In this document: one piece after another, positions 49,148 through 57,481 of the stretch | Position numbering within the stretch: the first letter of the stretch is position 1 | Layout of the letters: each line of letters begins with the position of its first letter | Source: JAMXLG01 sp963818925 | GTDB taxonomy: Bacteria > Vulcanimicrobiota > Vulcanimicrobiia > Vulcanimicrobiales > Vulcanimicrobiaceae | Direction: 5' to 3' | Length of the DNA stretch: 64,000 bases | Assembly (NCBI GenBank): GCA_963818925.1 | Contig: CAWFTN010000001.1 | Location: 1,798,001 to 1,862,000, forward strand | The notes under the pieces: model-generated | Seen by the model: the letters and a program-made list of their open reading frames with translations, nothing else | Told to the model about the DNA's origin: nothing | Database searches by the model: none | Position numbers and translations under genes: made by a program

Positions 49148-50863
49148 GTGAGACGTTTCTTCAGACGCTCTAGTTTGCTATTGCTCTTTGCTATCTCCGT
49201 GAGCGCTTGTTCCGGAGGGCCGACCTCGAACGCGATACCGCCCGTTGCGGACACGACTTCTGTTACGCCCGCTGCTGCCGTGCCGAGCACCGCGACCACG
49301 GGCACGGCAACCGCGCAAGCGGCAACCTCGTCGAACGTGACGATCCAAGGTCCGGTCACCAGCATCTCTACCAGGCCGTACTTCCATGTCGTCGCCTCGA
49401 TTGAAGGTAAAGGCGACGTCTCGATCTATTCGAGCTATCTGACGAAGGCGAAAGTGGGCGACGTCGTCAAGGCGATTGGTTTCTTCAACTCCCTCGGCAA
49501 CTTCCAAGCCGCGAGCGCGTCGATCGTCTCGACGAGCACGTCGGCTCCGACGCCGTCGCCGGCTCCAACGAGCCCGCCGACAAAAAAACCGATAACGCCG
49601 CCGACGACTGCTCCGACCGCTGCACCGGGACCGGTAGGCGGCGGTGGTGTTGCGGGCGCGATTAGCCTGTTCCAGATCTTCGATTACTCCACGAATGCCA
49701 CACAATCACTCTCGATCGCGAAGGCGACGAGCGCGGTGTGGGGAGCGGGCGACGGCAACGCGGGAGCAACCGCGAAGACGTGGGTGAACGCCAATCCGAG
49801 CCTGTCCGCGATTCAGTACTTCGTTCAAGGAACGGATTACAATCCGATTTCGCACCACAATCTCGCGTGGTTCCAGGCGAACCATCCCGACTGGGTCGTG
49901 TACGACTGCGACGGCAACAACCGGCCGACCAAAATCGTTGCGTATCAGCCGGGCCTCGCCGGCGACGTGCCGCTCGATATCACGAACCCGGACGTCATTG
50001 CGTATCAGATCGAAACGGTTGGATACTTCGCAATTGCGCACGGCGCGAATGCAATCGGGGCGGACCAAACACTCTTCTTCGACTATGACGGCGGTCAAGC
50101 GCCGGGATACTACGGCTGCGGCGTTTATAAGGACGGCAATTTCGTACGCCGTTGGGGTTCGAACGGCGCCGGATTCCCGAACCGCGATCAAAAGTGGAAT
50201 CATGATGTCGCGGCGTGGGTGGAAACGGCGAAAGCGGTCCTCACGACGGATCCGACGCTCGCTGCGCATCACCTCAAGCTCTTCGTGAATCACCCCGCCG
50301 GCAGCACAAACAACGGCGACGAGAAAAAGCTCATCGCGAATGTCGACGGTCTCGTCGATGAAACGGGCTTCATCGATTACGGACACTATCCGACGGTTCC
50401 GAGCCTCTTCCCGACCGCGCTCTCCTACATGGAGTACGTGCAGAAGCAAGGCAAGATGATTCTCGAAACCGCGAAGTTCAGTGGCAGCCTCAACGGCGAC
50501 TCAAGCAACTTCGGCCTCACCGCCTCGCAAGTTGCCTACGCAATCGGCAGCTATCTGATCGGCAACGAAGGGAAAGCTTCTCTCTTCATCACCCCGGGCC
50601 CGTACGGAGCCGTCTACAAGTTCCCGCAAATCAACACGATCAATTCGCAACTCGGCACGTCCTGCGGTTCGTACACGACGGCGGGACCGGCCTACGTTCG
50701 GAAGTTCACGCACGGCATGGTCGTCGTCAATCCGAGCACACGCACGACCTCGATTTCGCTCGGGGGCACCTATAGCGACGCAATGGGACGCGGCCTAGCC
50801 GGTACGACGCTCACCGTCGGCCCCGCCAACGCGTACATCCTCCTCGGCAACAGCGGCTGCTAA
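49148..50863 (+). CDS. Lipoprotein with OB-like domain and glycosidase-like TIM barrel, copy 1
   Basis: 571 residues from GTG 49148. A lipoprotein signal ends at VSAC. An OB-type module (about 65-125) and a Pro/Thr-rich spacer (about 125-165) precede a 400-residue domain. That domain has SHHNLAWFQANHPDWVVYDC, DITNPDVIAYQ, IGADQTLFFDYDGG and NVDGLVDETGF, a strand-and-acid pattern like putative TIM-barrel glycoside hydrolases. Candidate catalytic acids are the Asp/Glu in the last two. The polysaccharide is unknown. The tandem paralogue follows at 51079. Confidence 0.72.
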   Translation: MRRFFRRSSLLLLFAISVSACSGGPTSNAIPPVADTTSVTPAAAVPSTATTGTATAQAATSSNVTIQGPVTSISTRPYFHVVASIEGKGDVSIYSSYLTKAKVGDVVKAIGFFNSLGNFQAASASIVSTSTSAPTPSPAPTSPPTKKPITPPTTAPTAAPGPVGGGGVAGAISLFQIFDYSTNATQSLSIAKATSAVWGAGDGNAGATAKTWVNANPSLSAIQYFVQGTDYNPISHHNLAWFQANHPDWVVYDCDGNNRPTKIVAYQPGLAGDVPLDITNPDVIAYQIETVGYFAIAHGANAIGADQTLFFDYDGGQAPGYYGCGVYKDGNFVRRWGSNGAGFPNRDQKWNHDVAAWVETAKAVLTTDPTLAAHHLKLFVNHPAGSTNNGDEKKLIANVDGLVDETGFIDYGHYPTVPSLFPTALSYMEYVQKQGKMILETAKFSGSLNGDSSNFGLTASQVAYAIGSYLIGNEGKASLFITPGPYGAVYKFPQINTINSQLGTSCGSYTTAGPAYVRKFTHGMVVVNPSTRTTSISLGGTYSDAMGRGLAGTTLTVGPANAYILLGNSGC

Positions 50864-50889
50864 AAACTCAGCCCCCAGCGCGCGAGAAG

Positions 50890-50920
50890 AGAAACGGCGA
50901 CCGTCCCGGTCGCCGTTTCT
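50890..50920 (+). terminator. Terminator after the first glycosidase-like lipoprotein
   Basis: A 13-bp perfect stem, AGAAACGGCGACC (50890-50902) with GGTCGCCGTTTCT (50908-50920), loop GTCCC, then TCCTTTTC. It separates the tandem paralogues into two transcripts. Confidence 0.88.
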
Positions 50921-51078
50921 TCCTTTTCAGCGCTTGTCACAAAAGTCGGCGAGAAATAGGCAGACCTACCATGCTCTCGTCAAGTTCACAATACGTTTTG
51001 TTTATCAAAGGTTTTGGCAGCGTAACAAAATCGCAAAACGCTTAACGTTGACGTCGCGCGCGTCCGACGAAGCAATGC

Positions 51079-52464
51079 GTGAGCAAGAACCATTTTTACA
51101 AGTTCGCGCTAATCGCGATAGTGTCGGCTCCGCTCGCTGCCTGCGGCGGCGGCTCGGGTGCCGGTTCAATGATGGCTCCTGTGTCATCGACTCCCTCATC
51201 AACCCTTGTCGTCCCAACGAGCGTCATGACCGCGTCATCAGCGACCGGTTCAACGACGACGCTCATGCCGCAAGCGAGAACAGGCGTCGGGTTATTCCAA
51301 GTTTTCGATGTAATGGGCACGCCCCGTATTTCCCCCGCGTCCGCAGAGGCGGACGGAAACCGTTACGGCGTCATTTGGGGCGCTCGTCCCGGAATGGCGT
51401 CACCGTGGCGCACAGGCAATCCTAGCATTATTGCCTCGTACTATTTCCCGCAAGAAACGGATCTGAGCTACACGGTGTGGGGTGCCGCTGGGCACAACCT
51501 CGCGTGGTGGCAAAAATACCATCCTGACTGGGTCCTGTATTCTTGCACGGCCGCCGGAACGCCGACGAGAATTCCCGCGTACGTCGGAGGTCTGTCGACG
51601 AACATTCCGCTCGACTTTCACAACCCGGCCGTCATGAGCTATCAAATTCATGCTGCGGCGAATTACGCGAAGGCAAACGGCTACAACGCACTCGCTGCCG
51701 ATGAAGTGGTCTTCTATAACATCGGCGGTGCAACAGCCGGCAGCGGCGCATATGCATGCGGCGTCTATCAAAACGGCACGTTCGTACGACGTTACAGCAG
51801 CAAGTCCGATCCGCGCTGGACGACCGATACGGTCGCATGGACCCGGACTGCACATAGCATTACGGCGTCCGCGGGCCTTAAGTTGATCGTCAATCACCCG
51901 GCGGGCAACATCGCCAATGCAAATGAGCAGGCGATTCTCGCGAACGTGGACGCCGACGTCGATGAAATGGGTTACGCCGACTACGGCTTGTACGCGAAGA
52001 GCTCCTCACTCTTCAAATTGACGCTCGACTGGGTTCGCTACGCGCAAGCCCACGGCGTGTCGCCTCTCATTATCGATAAGTACTACCAAAGCGCCGCGGT
52101 GTCGCCGACGCAACTCGAACGTTCGATTGCCGCGTACCTCATGGGCAACGAAGGCGGTGAAGGGTTGTTCGTCGGGAACAGCAGCAGCTACGGACTCGAG
52201 CAATACCATTCGCAATACGCCGTGAACTACGGGACCGCATGCGGCACCTACTATGGTGGATCGGCGGCAAGCCCGAACATCTGGTATCGCCGCTTTACGA
52301 ATGCGATCGTAGTCGTCAACAGCGGCTCCTCGCGCGCAAGCGAAGTTGCGACGCTGCCCACCGGGCACGTGTATCGTGATCTCGCAGGCCGCGCGGTGTC
52401 TAATCCGCTCAACGTGGCGAACTACGGCGCCTACGTTCTACTGACGACCAACGGTTGTCAGTAA
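51079..52464 (+). CDS. Glycosidase-like lipoprotein, copy 2
   Basis: 461 residues from GTG 51079, with a lipobox at PLAAC. It has no OB module and only a short Ser/Thr spacer. The rest parallels copy 1 with the same order of blocks: HNLAWWQKYHPDWVLYSC, LDFHNPAVMSYQ, LAADEVVFYNIGG, LIVNHPAGN and NVDADVDEMGY, ending in a Cys as copy 1 does. The shared IxNHPAG and DVDE/LVDE acids are the best active-site candidates. The pair looks like an old duplication. The substrate is unknown. Confidence 0.72.
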   Translation: MSKNHFYKFALIAIVSAPLAACGGGSGAGSMMAPVSSTPSSTLVVPTSVMTASSATGSTTTLMPQARTGVGLFQVFDVMGTPRISPASAEADGNRYGVIWGARPGMASPWRTGNPSIIASYYFPQETDLSYTVWGAAGHNLAWWQKYHPDWVLYSCTAAGTPTRIPAYVGGLSTNIPLDFHNPAVMSYQIHAAANYAKANGYNALAADEVVFYNIGGATAGSGAYACGVYQNGTFVRRYSSKSDPRWTTDTVAWTRTAHSITASAGLKLIVNHPAGNIANANEQAILANVDADVDEMGYADYGLYAKSSSLFKLTLDWVRYAQAHGVSPLIIDKYYQSAAVSPTQLERSIAAYLMGNEGGEGLFVGNSSSYGLEQYHSQYAVNYGTACGTYYGGSAASPNIWYRRFTNAIVVVNSGSSRASEVATLPTGHVYRDLAGRAVSNPLNVANYGAYVLLTTNGCQ

Positions 52465-52552
52465 CTGTTCCGTACTACCTCACTCACTCGACGTGGCCGA
52501 GGGCCGCTTCAAATACGTTGCGACGCGGCTGAAGCCGGCCCCGGTAGGTCGC

Positions 52553-53941
52553 TCAGGAGAAGCAGTACGAATCGGACGACGCGTCACCGCCTTGGAGGCG
52601 GACTTGATGCGGGCGTAGCCCTTCGGGAAACTCGACGAAGAACGATGGATCGAACGCAAACGATCCATCGCCGTCGGCGTCGACTCTCGCCATCCACCCG
52701 TTGATTCCGTCCGGATAGAATTGATCGTCCCACGAACGATAGAGCGAATTCGTGAAATAGACGCGCTTGCCGTCGCGACTAATTTCAACCATCTGCGGTC
52801 CGCCGTTGAGCGGTTTGGTGGAATTGTTTGGATGCGGCGTGCGCTGTGCGATTCCACCGATGCGCAACGAACCGGCGGGTTTGGGATTGAACGGATCGCT
52901 TACGTCGTAACGCAGCATTTGACCGGTTCCCCAACATGATGCGTACAAGTACCGGTCGTCGAGCGAAAGATCGATATCGCTCAGCAGCGGCGGAACCGCG
53001 CTAAATCCCTTGAGCAGCTCCGGAAGCTGAGCCGGATCGGCGGGTTCGGCCGGAATCTCGATGATTTTCGTGACGTCCCACGTACCGTTCGTACGATGCC
53101 ACAGCCAAATCGAACTCGATAAATCTTTGAGTGAGACGACGACGCCCGCAAAACCATACGTCTTGTTGGGATCATGGGACGGCCGCAGCTCCAAGACCAT
53201 TTGCTGTTCCGCACCGAGATCGAAGGCTTGCACGTGGCGCCGCGCGCGTAGATCCCAAAAGTGAAGGTGGTGTCCGTATTTTCCGCCCAGCAGTAAATTG
53301 GGGTCCAGGCCGTTTTCGATCATGTTGGGCGTGCCCCACTCGCTCGTGATCATGACGTCGTGTCCGAGATGCCACCAGAAATCGTATGCGAGGTTTTGCG
53401 CACCGCGGTCGGCTTCCCACGGACCTAAAACATCGAACGTCTCGCAATCGAGCATGAATATGCCGCCCGGTCCGTCTCCCTCAGCATTTCCTAAAGCACT
53501 AACGTAAATCGCATCCGGTCCGCAATGAACGGTGTGCGCGCGTGAATAGCCCGTGCGTTTGATAATCTCGTCCGGTTCGATGATGCGTGCGATCTGTGGA
53601 TGCGTCGGATCTGGTTTCGTGTCGAGAATGTAGATACGCGACGAACGAAGACCCGGCACGACGAGGTAGCGGCGTTCGACGTGCGGCTTCGGCGCGTTCG
53701 GGCAGAGCGATGCGCTGCATGCGTTCCAACCAAAATGGTGAAGTTCGTCGCCGGCGTACGAAAGATCGACACGATCGATTTCTGTCGCGTACGTTTTGGA
53801 AGTTCCGTCGGTATCGATCACGGCCATTGCATCCGGCCTGCCGTTTGCGCTTAACAACGCAACGTATGCAAGCGTCTCCGCCGGCGCCTTCATTGCGTCC
53901 TTCGCGGACGGATAAAACGTCGGATCGGGTTTCAAAAGCAT
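52553..53941 (-). CDS. mtoX: SBP56 family protein (methanethiol oxidase)
   Basis: 462 residues, beta-propeller family of selenium-binding protein 56, whose bacterial members oxidise methanethiol to formaldehyde, H2S and H2O2 with copper. Hallmarks: a Cys-containing FGWNACSASLC loop near 75 followed by RRYLVVPGL, HTVHCGPD, SEWGTP, GHHLHFWDL and the SDIDLSLDDRYLYASCWG/RPHQVRLQGGD end. The ATG at 53941 has GGGAGG ten bases upstream. It is co-directional with a membrane protein 34 bp upstream, which may supply copper or export a product. It fits the sulfur theme of mtn and SAM-cycle genes. Confidence 0.9.
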   Translation of the reverse strand: MLLKPDPTFYPSAKDAMKAPAETLAYVALLSANGRPDAMAVIDTDGTSKTYATEIDRVDLSYAGDELHHFGWNACSASLCPNAPKPHVERRYLVVPGLRSSRIYILDTKPDPTHPQIARIIEPDEIIKRTGYSRAHTVHCGPDAIYVSALGNAEGDGPGGIFMLDCETFDVLGPWEADRGAQNLAYDFWWHLGHDVMITSEWGTPNMIENGLDPNLLLGGKYGHHLHFWDLRARRHVQAFDLGAEQQMVLELRPSHDPNKTYGFAGVVVSLKDLSSSIWLWHRTNGTWDVTKIIEIPAEPADPAQLPELLKGFSAVPPLLSDIDLSLDDRYLYASCWGTGQMLRYDVSDPFNPKPAGSLRIGGIAQRTPHPNNSTKPLNGGPQMVEISRDGKRVYFTNSLYRSWDDQFYPDGINGWMARVDADGDGSFAFDPSFFVEFPEGLRPHQVRLQGGDASSDSYCFS

Positions 53942-53975
53942 AGTGAACAACCTCCCGGCTCCGAGCGTACGCCAT

Positions 53976-54623
53976 TCATGTGAAGAGCGCGACCAGACCG
54001 GCGGCGATCAGCGCCACTGCCCAGACGAGATCGACGTTGAACCACGCACTGCGTATAAAACTCACGCCGAACTTTGCATAGACGACGTACGCGATCGCCG
54101 TCATCGCGGCGACGTAACCGAGCGTATGCACGGCAATCATCAAACAGCCGGTTTGGTAATGCAGCGTCGCAGGCGCTTGCGGCATTGGCATCGCCATCGC
54201 GCCGTGCGGACCGGGTGGCGAGGCAGCAACAAACGGCAAGAGCATAAGGCCGGCGCCGTGCGCGCTTGCCATCAAGAACCCCCAAAAGACCAAGCCCCAA
54301 AACCCGACGCGCATACCGACCCAGCGCGGATGGCGCGTTCGCACGAGTTTATAAATGCCGAAGGCGATAAGAATGCCCGCAGCCGCGCGATGAACGACCT
54401 CGTGCGGCAAGAAAAAGGCTGCGATGAGCGCAAGGCCTACGACGATTCCAACCGAGACGACGTGCCCGAGCGTTATCGGTACGATCGCGCGCAAAACGGC
54501 ACGTCCCGTCCGTTCTTGCAAGCCGAGCGCGACGGCGAAAAGCCACCCCATCCCGGGATTTATTCCGTGATAGCAGCCAAGCAGAAAGAGCGCTAGCCAG
54601 ACGTACCGCTCGTCCATAGACAT
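53976..54623 (-). CDS. Six-helix membrane protein, HupE/UreJ- or UreH-like
   Basis: 215 residues with about six membrane segments. The first helix ends in LLGCYHGINPGMGWLFAVALGLQE, with a His and Asn-Pro-Gly motif typical of the metal-permease-like UreH/HupE group. A His/Met-rich loop (PPGPHGAMAMPMPQ) lies near residues 140-152. Copper or nickel handling is therefore plausible, but not shown. I place the start at ATG 54623; the longer reading runs through a terminator hairpin. It precedes the SBP56 gene on the same strand. Confidence 0.75.
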   Translation of the reverse strand: MSMDERYVWLALFLLGCYHGINPGMGWLFAVALGLQERTGRAVLRAIVPITLGHVVSVGIVVGLALIAAFFLPHEVVHRAAAGILIAFGIYKLVRTRHPRWVGMRVGFWGLVFWGFLMASAHGAGLMLLPFVAASPPGPHGAMAMPMPQAPATLHYQTGCLMIAVHTLGYVAAMTAIAYVVYAKFGVSFIRSAWFNVDLVWAVALIAAGLVALFT

Positions 54624-54663
54624 TGCTTCGCATATCGGCGTGAAGAACGTTGGACGACAAAGG

Positions 54664-54697
54664 AAGCGCCCCGTATCCAGAACGACACGGGGCGCTT
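54664..54697 (-). terminator. Terminator behind the S41 peptidase remnant
   Basis: AAGCGCCCCGT (54664-54674) pairs with ACGGGGCGCTT (54687-54697), 12-nt loop, and on the minus strand runs into CCTTTG. It lies 3 bp beyond the TAG that closes the decayed S41 reading frame and separates it from the gene at 54623. Confidence 0.7.
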
Positions 54698-54699
54698 TC

Positions 54700-55270
54700 C
54701 TAAACGGCGGCTTCTCTAGAGCGGAGCGGATTCGCCAGCGCATGGCGCCGTTCGACGTTCGTCTCAGCGAGATCGGACTTCGCAGCTTTAAACGCAAGGA
54801 CGTACGCCGTCAACAACGCCTGATGTTCGTGACTGCAACATCGGCTTCACGCCGGCACCTTCCCAATTTTTGTGTGTGATCGGGTTGTCAACGTAACCGC
54901 CCGGGATTCGCTGCGCCCATCGTAGTGGCACCGATCAACACATAGATCGATTTATTCAGATACTGCGGCCCCTTGACGTGCAACGTGTACGCGAATCACG
55001 GGCAAGCGGCGGGTGGAAGTCATTCACCGCGATTATGTCGAAGATTGATAATGAGCGCATTGGTATTCGCGAGCATCGTCATCGCCGCGTCGTACGTTTT
55101 CGAAGAACAGTCGGATTCTTGACGCGGTCCATCGTCGGCTCGATCATTGCGAGGTCACCTTCGGCGTGTCGAGTCCATATTGGGCCGACATCAAACCTTC
55201 GGCACGTCGACATCAAGTCGACAAAGCGAGCGTCTTTCGCGGGACGACGCGAACGACTAGCCAACGAAAG
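54700..55270 (-). pseudogene. Decayed S41-family peptidase
   Basis: This 570-base stretch carries pieces of one protein in shifted minus-strand frames. In order: RRFDVGPIW and EPTMDRVKN (about 55215-55125), LANTNALIINLRHNRG (near 55060-55010), NKSIYVLIGATTMGAANPG (near 54960-54905), GYVDNPITHKNWEGAGVKP (near 54905-54850), and LTAYVLAFKAAKSDLAETNV down to the TAG at 54702. These match the order of blocks in S41 (tail-specific/IRBP-like) peptidases, with internal deletions and several frameshifts. The terminator just beyond the stop remains intact. No functional protein can result. Confidence 0.75.
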
Positions 55271-55274
55271 CATC

Positions 55275-55628
55275 ATGAAGCATCACGTTGAGGGTATAAA
55301 CGCGGACGTTAAGCCGACTGGTAGCGCCTGTGTCGAATGCTTAGCAGATCACGGCTGGTGGTTGCATCTGCGCAGATGCGCGGAGTCCGGGCACATTGGA
55401 TGCTGTGACAATTCGCCAAAGCGCCACGCGACCGCGCATTTCCACCAAACAAACCATCCCGTCATCGCAAGTTTCGAGCCAGGAGAAGATTGGTTCTACA
55501 ACTATAAAACGGGAGATTTCTTTGATGGCCCGACGCTAGCTGCACCGCACTCGCATCCCGAAGATCAACCAGTCCCCGGTCCAGAGGGCAGCGTCCCGCA
55601 CAATTGGCAAGCTCTGCTGAACGCGTAG
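55275..55628 (+). CDS. UBP-type zinc-finger protein
   Basis: 117 residues. The CVECLADHGWWLHLRRCAESGHIGCCDNSPKRHATAHFHQTNHPVIASFEPGEDWFYNY region (Cys/His ligands about 15-60) is a ZnF-UBP domain, known from deubiquitinases and from small bacterial proteins of unknown role. A Pro/His-rich tail follows. I place the start at ATG 55275; the 216-residue reading would run through the antisense of the S41 remnant. It lies at the edge of a decayed region, so acquisition by transfer is possible. Confidence 0.85.
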   Translation: MKHHVEGINADVKPTGSACVECLADHGWWLHLRRCAESGHIGCCDNSPKRHATAHFHQTNHPVIASFEPGEDWFYNYKTGDFFDGPTLAAPHSHPEDQPVPGPEGSVPHNWQALLNA

Positions 55629-55660
55629 CGACTAATCACAGTCACAACGAACCGTGAAGA

Positions 55661-55691
55661 GAAAGAGCCGCCCGTTGGGGGCGGCTCTTTC
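55661..55691. terminator. Bidirectional terminator
   Basis: GAAAGAGCCGCCC (55661-55673) and GGGCGGCTCTTTC (55679-55691) form a perfect 13-bp stem between the zinc-finger gene (+) and tRNA-Asn (-). It can serve both strands. Confidence 0.85.
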
Positions 55692-55696
55692 CTACA

Positions 55697-55772
55697 TGGC
55701 TCCGGATGCTGGACTCGAACCAGCGACCCGCTGATTAACAGTCAGCTGCTCTACCAACTGAGCTAATCCGGA
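55697..55772 (-). tRNA. tRNA-Asn (anticodon GTT)
   Basis: A 76-nt cloverleaf with encoded CCA. The acceptor stem TCCGGAT pairs with ATCCGGA, discriminator G. The D arm is GCTCAGTTGGTAGAGC, the anticodon loop is TGTTAAT inside a CTGAC stem, and the T arm GCTGGTTCGAGTCCAGC is complete. GTT reads the Asn codons AAC and AAU. Confidence 0.97.
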
Positions 55773-55857
55773 ACGCGGAGGACCCGGCCTTATTGGCGGC
55801 CGGGGACCTTCATCCTTTTACTTGTTGGTAAGCGCAGTGTCAAGCTACTTAGGCCGC

Positions 55858-56733
55858 CTAACCGGCCTCCGTTTTCGCTTGCTGGTCGATCGCCGCGAAG
55901 TCCTCATCAGAAAGCGTGATCCCTGCGGCTTCGACGTTCTCGCGCAAGTGCTCGGGATTGCCGGTGCCTGGGATCGGAAGCATTACCTTCGACCGCTTCA
56001 GAATCCACGCGAGCGCGAGTTGCGGTGGCGTGATCTTCAGACGTTTCGCAATGTGGGAAAAAGCGGAATCACCTTCGGCGAGATCGCCGGCTGCGAGCGG
56101 GAACCACGGGATGAAGCCGATGTTCTGCGCTTCGCAAAAATCGAGCACGTCTTCGCTGCGCCGCTCGACTAAGTTGTAGAGATTCTGCACCGTCGCGACG
56201 GGAAAATGTTTTTGCGCTGCTTGAATGTCCTCAACGCTGACTTCACTTAGGCCGACGTGGCGAATCAAGCCTTCCTTCTGCATGTCGGCGATCGCGCCGA
56301 GTTGCTCGTCGCGCGGAACGTCGGGATCGATGCGATGCAGTTGCCAGAGGTCGATGCGCTCCAGACCTAAGCGGCGCAAACTCATCAGCACGCCTTGACG
56401 CAAATACTCCGGTTTTCCGTTCGGCGCCCACTCGTCGGGACCGGTACGCAAGAGTCCGCTCTTGGTTGCAATCAGCATGCCGTCATACGGAGACAACTCT
56501 TCGCGTATCAAATTTTCGCTGACGAACGGACCGTAACTATCGGCGGTGTCGATGAAATTGATGTCGAGTCCGCGCAGTGCGCGCAACGTCTCGCGCGCCG
56601 CTTGCACGTCCTCCGGCTCGCCCCAGATGCCGCGTCCCGTGATGCGCATTGCGCCGAACCCCAAGCGATTGACGGCAATGTCGCCGCCCACGGTGAATTG
56701 TCCGGCTGCGGCAGCCGATGGATTCCCGACCAT
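55858..56733 (-). CDS. Aldo/keto reductase
   Basis: 291 residues, TIM barrel. The catalytic tetrad is visible: Asp and Tyr in FIDTADSYGPFVSE (near 60-73), Lys in IATKSGL and His in LWQLHRID (near 133). The NADPH-binding C-terminal segment LPIPGTGNPEHLRENVEA is normal. It reduces a carbonyl with NADPH; the substrate is unknown, as for most AKR members. The ATG at 56733 has an AGGGAG site. The 11 bp gap to the 2OG oxygenase gene upstream suggests an operon. Confidence 0.93.
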   Translation of the reverse strand: MVGNPSAAAAGQFTVGGDIAVNRLGFGAMRITGRGIWGEPEDVQAARETLRALRGLDINFIDTADSYGPFVSENLIREELSPYDGMLIATKSGLLRTGPDEWAPNGKPEYLRQGVLMSLRRLGLERIDLWQLHRIDPDVPRDEQLGAIADMQKEGLIRHVGLSEVSVEDIQAAQKHFPVATVQNLYNLVERRSEDVLDFCEAQNIGFIPWFPLAAGDLAEGDSAFSHIAKRLKITPPQLALAWILKRSKVMLPIPGTGNPEHLRENVEAAGITLSDEDFAAIDQQAKTEAG

Positions 56734-56744
56734 TGATGTTCTCC

Positions 56745-57428
56745 CTATGATGCGTTATGGAAGATGATTCCCAACGCGTAGCGTTCGCCTCGCGTAATTT
56801 CGCTCACGCCGTGACGCATTTTCACGCGATAGTACCCCGAGCGGCCGCGAACCGGGCGCTCGTTGGTTGAGAACACGATCGCTTCACCGCGAGTTGCACG
56901 AATGACGTTCGGCTTCGATTGCATCCGCGGACGCTGCTCGACGAGCACGAACTCGCCGCCGTCGTAGTCGCGTTCGCAGTCGCTCAACATGATGACCATT
57001 TGAAGCGGAAACGCAAGTTCGCCGTAGAGATCTTGATGCAAGCAGTTGTAGCCGCCGGCATCGTACCGGAGAATCAACGGCGTCGGGCGCGCTTGTCCCG
57101 CTTGCGCGCAACGCGCGAGAAAGGCAGCGAGCGCATCGGGATACCGCAATTCGACACGCATGCGGTCCATCCACCGATTCGCAACCGTCGCCAGCGGTGC
57201 GTACGCCGCTTCACGTATCGTTTGAATCCGCTGCGGCAACGGATCCGCGAAATATTTGTATTCGCCGCGTCCAAAGTTGTGCCGCTCCATCACGACGCGG
57301 CTGCGGAATCGATCGTCATCATCGTACATCGCGATTAGCTCGCGGCACGCAGCATCATCGAGCACTCGCCCTGCGCGGTAATACCCCTTCTCATCGAGCG
57401 ACGTTTCGAGCGCTTCTACATCGAACAT
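56745..57428 (-). CDS. 2-oxoglutarate/Fe(II) dioxygenase (prolyl-hydroxylase type)
   Basis: 227 residues, double-stranded beta helix. The iron ligands are His and Asp in CLHQDLYGE (about 132-140) and a distal His in RHGVSEI near 211, followed by Arg in RGERYALGIIF for 2-oxoglutarate. Related proteins hydroxylate peptides or free substrates; this one is uncharacterised. The start has TATAAA 6 nt upstream and no ribosome site. It is divergent from the glucan phosphorylase with 53 bp between starts. Confidence 0.85.
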   Translation of the reverse strand: MFDVEALETSLDEKGYYRAGRVLDDAACRELIAMYDDDDRFRSRVVMERHNFGRGEYKYFADPLPQRIQTIREAAYAPLATVANRWMDRMRVELRYPDALAAFLARCAQAGQARPTPLILRYDAGGYNCLHQDLYGELAFPLQMVIMLSDCERDYDGGEFVLVEQRPRMQSKPNVIRATRGEAIVFSTNERPVRGRSGYYRVKMRHGVSEITRGERYALGIIFHNAS

Positions 57429-57434
57429 AAAGTT

Positions 57435-57440
57435 TTTATA
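57435..57440 (-). promoter_or_regulatory. Candidate -10 element (TATAAA), leaderless start
   Basis: On the minus strand TATAAA ends exactly 6 nt before the ATG at 57428, in a 53-bp divergent gap. Confidence 0.5.
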
Positions 57441-57481
57441 ACAGACTACGGAAGCGGAAACGAACTGGTTTTTTGCGCTTT

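Noticed and set aside
54624..54797. N-terminal extension of the six-helix membrane protein to 273 residues
   Set aside because: It would translate through a terminator hairpin and the end of the S41 remnant; the hydrophobic protein starts naturally at 54623.
54978..55274. N-terminal extension of the UBP zinc-finger protein to 216 residues
   Set aside because: This part is the antisense of the S41 remnant and shows no conserved domain; ATG 55275 begins just before the finger.
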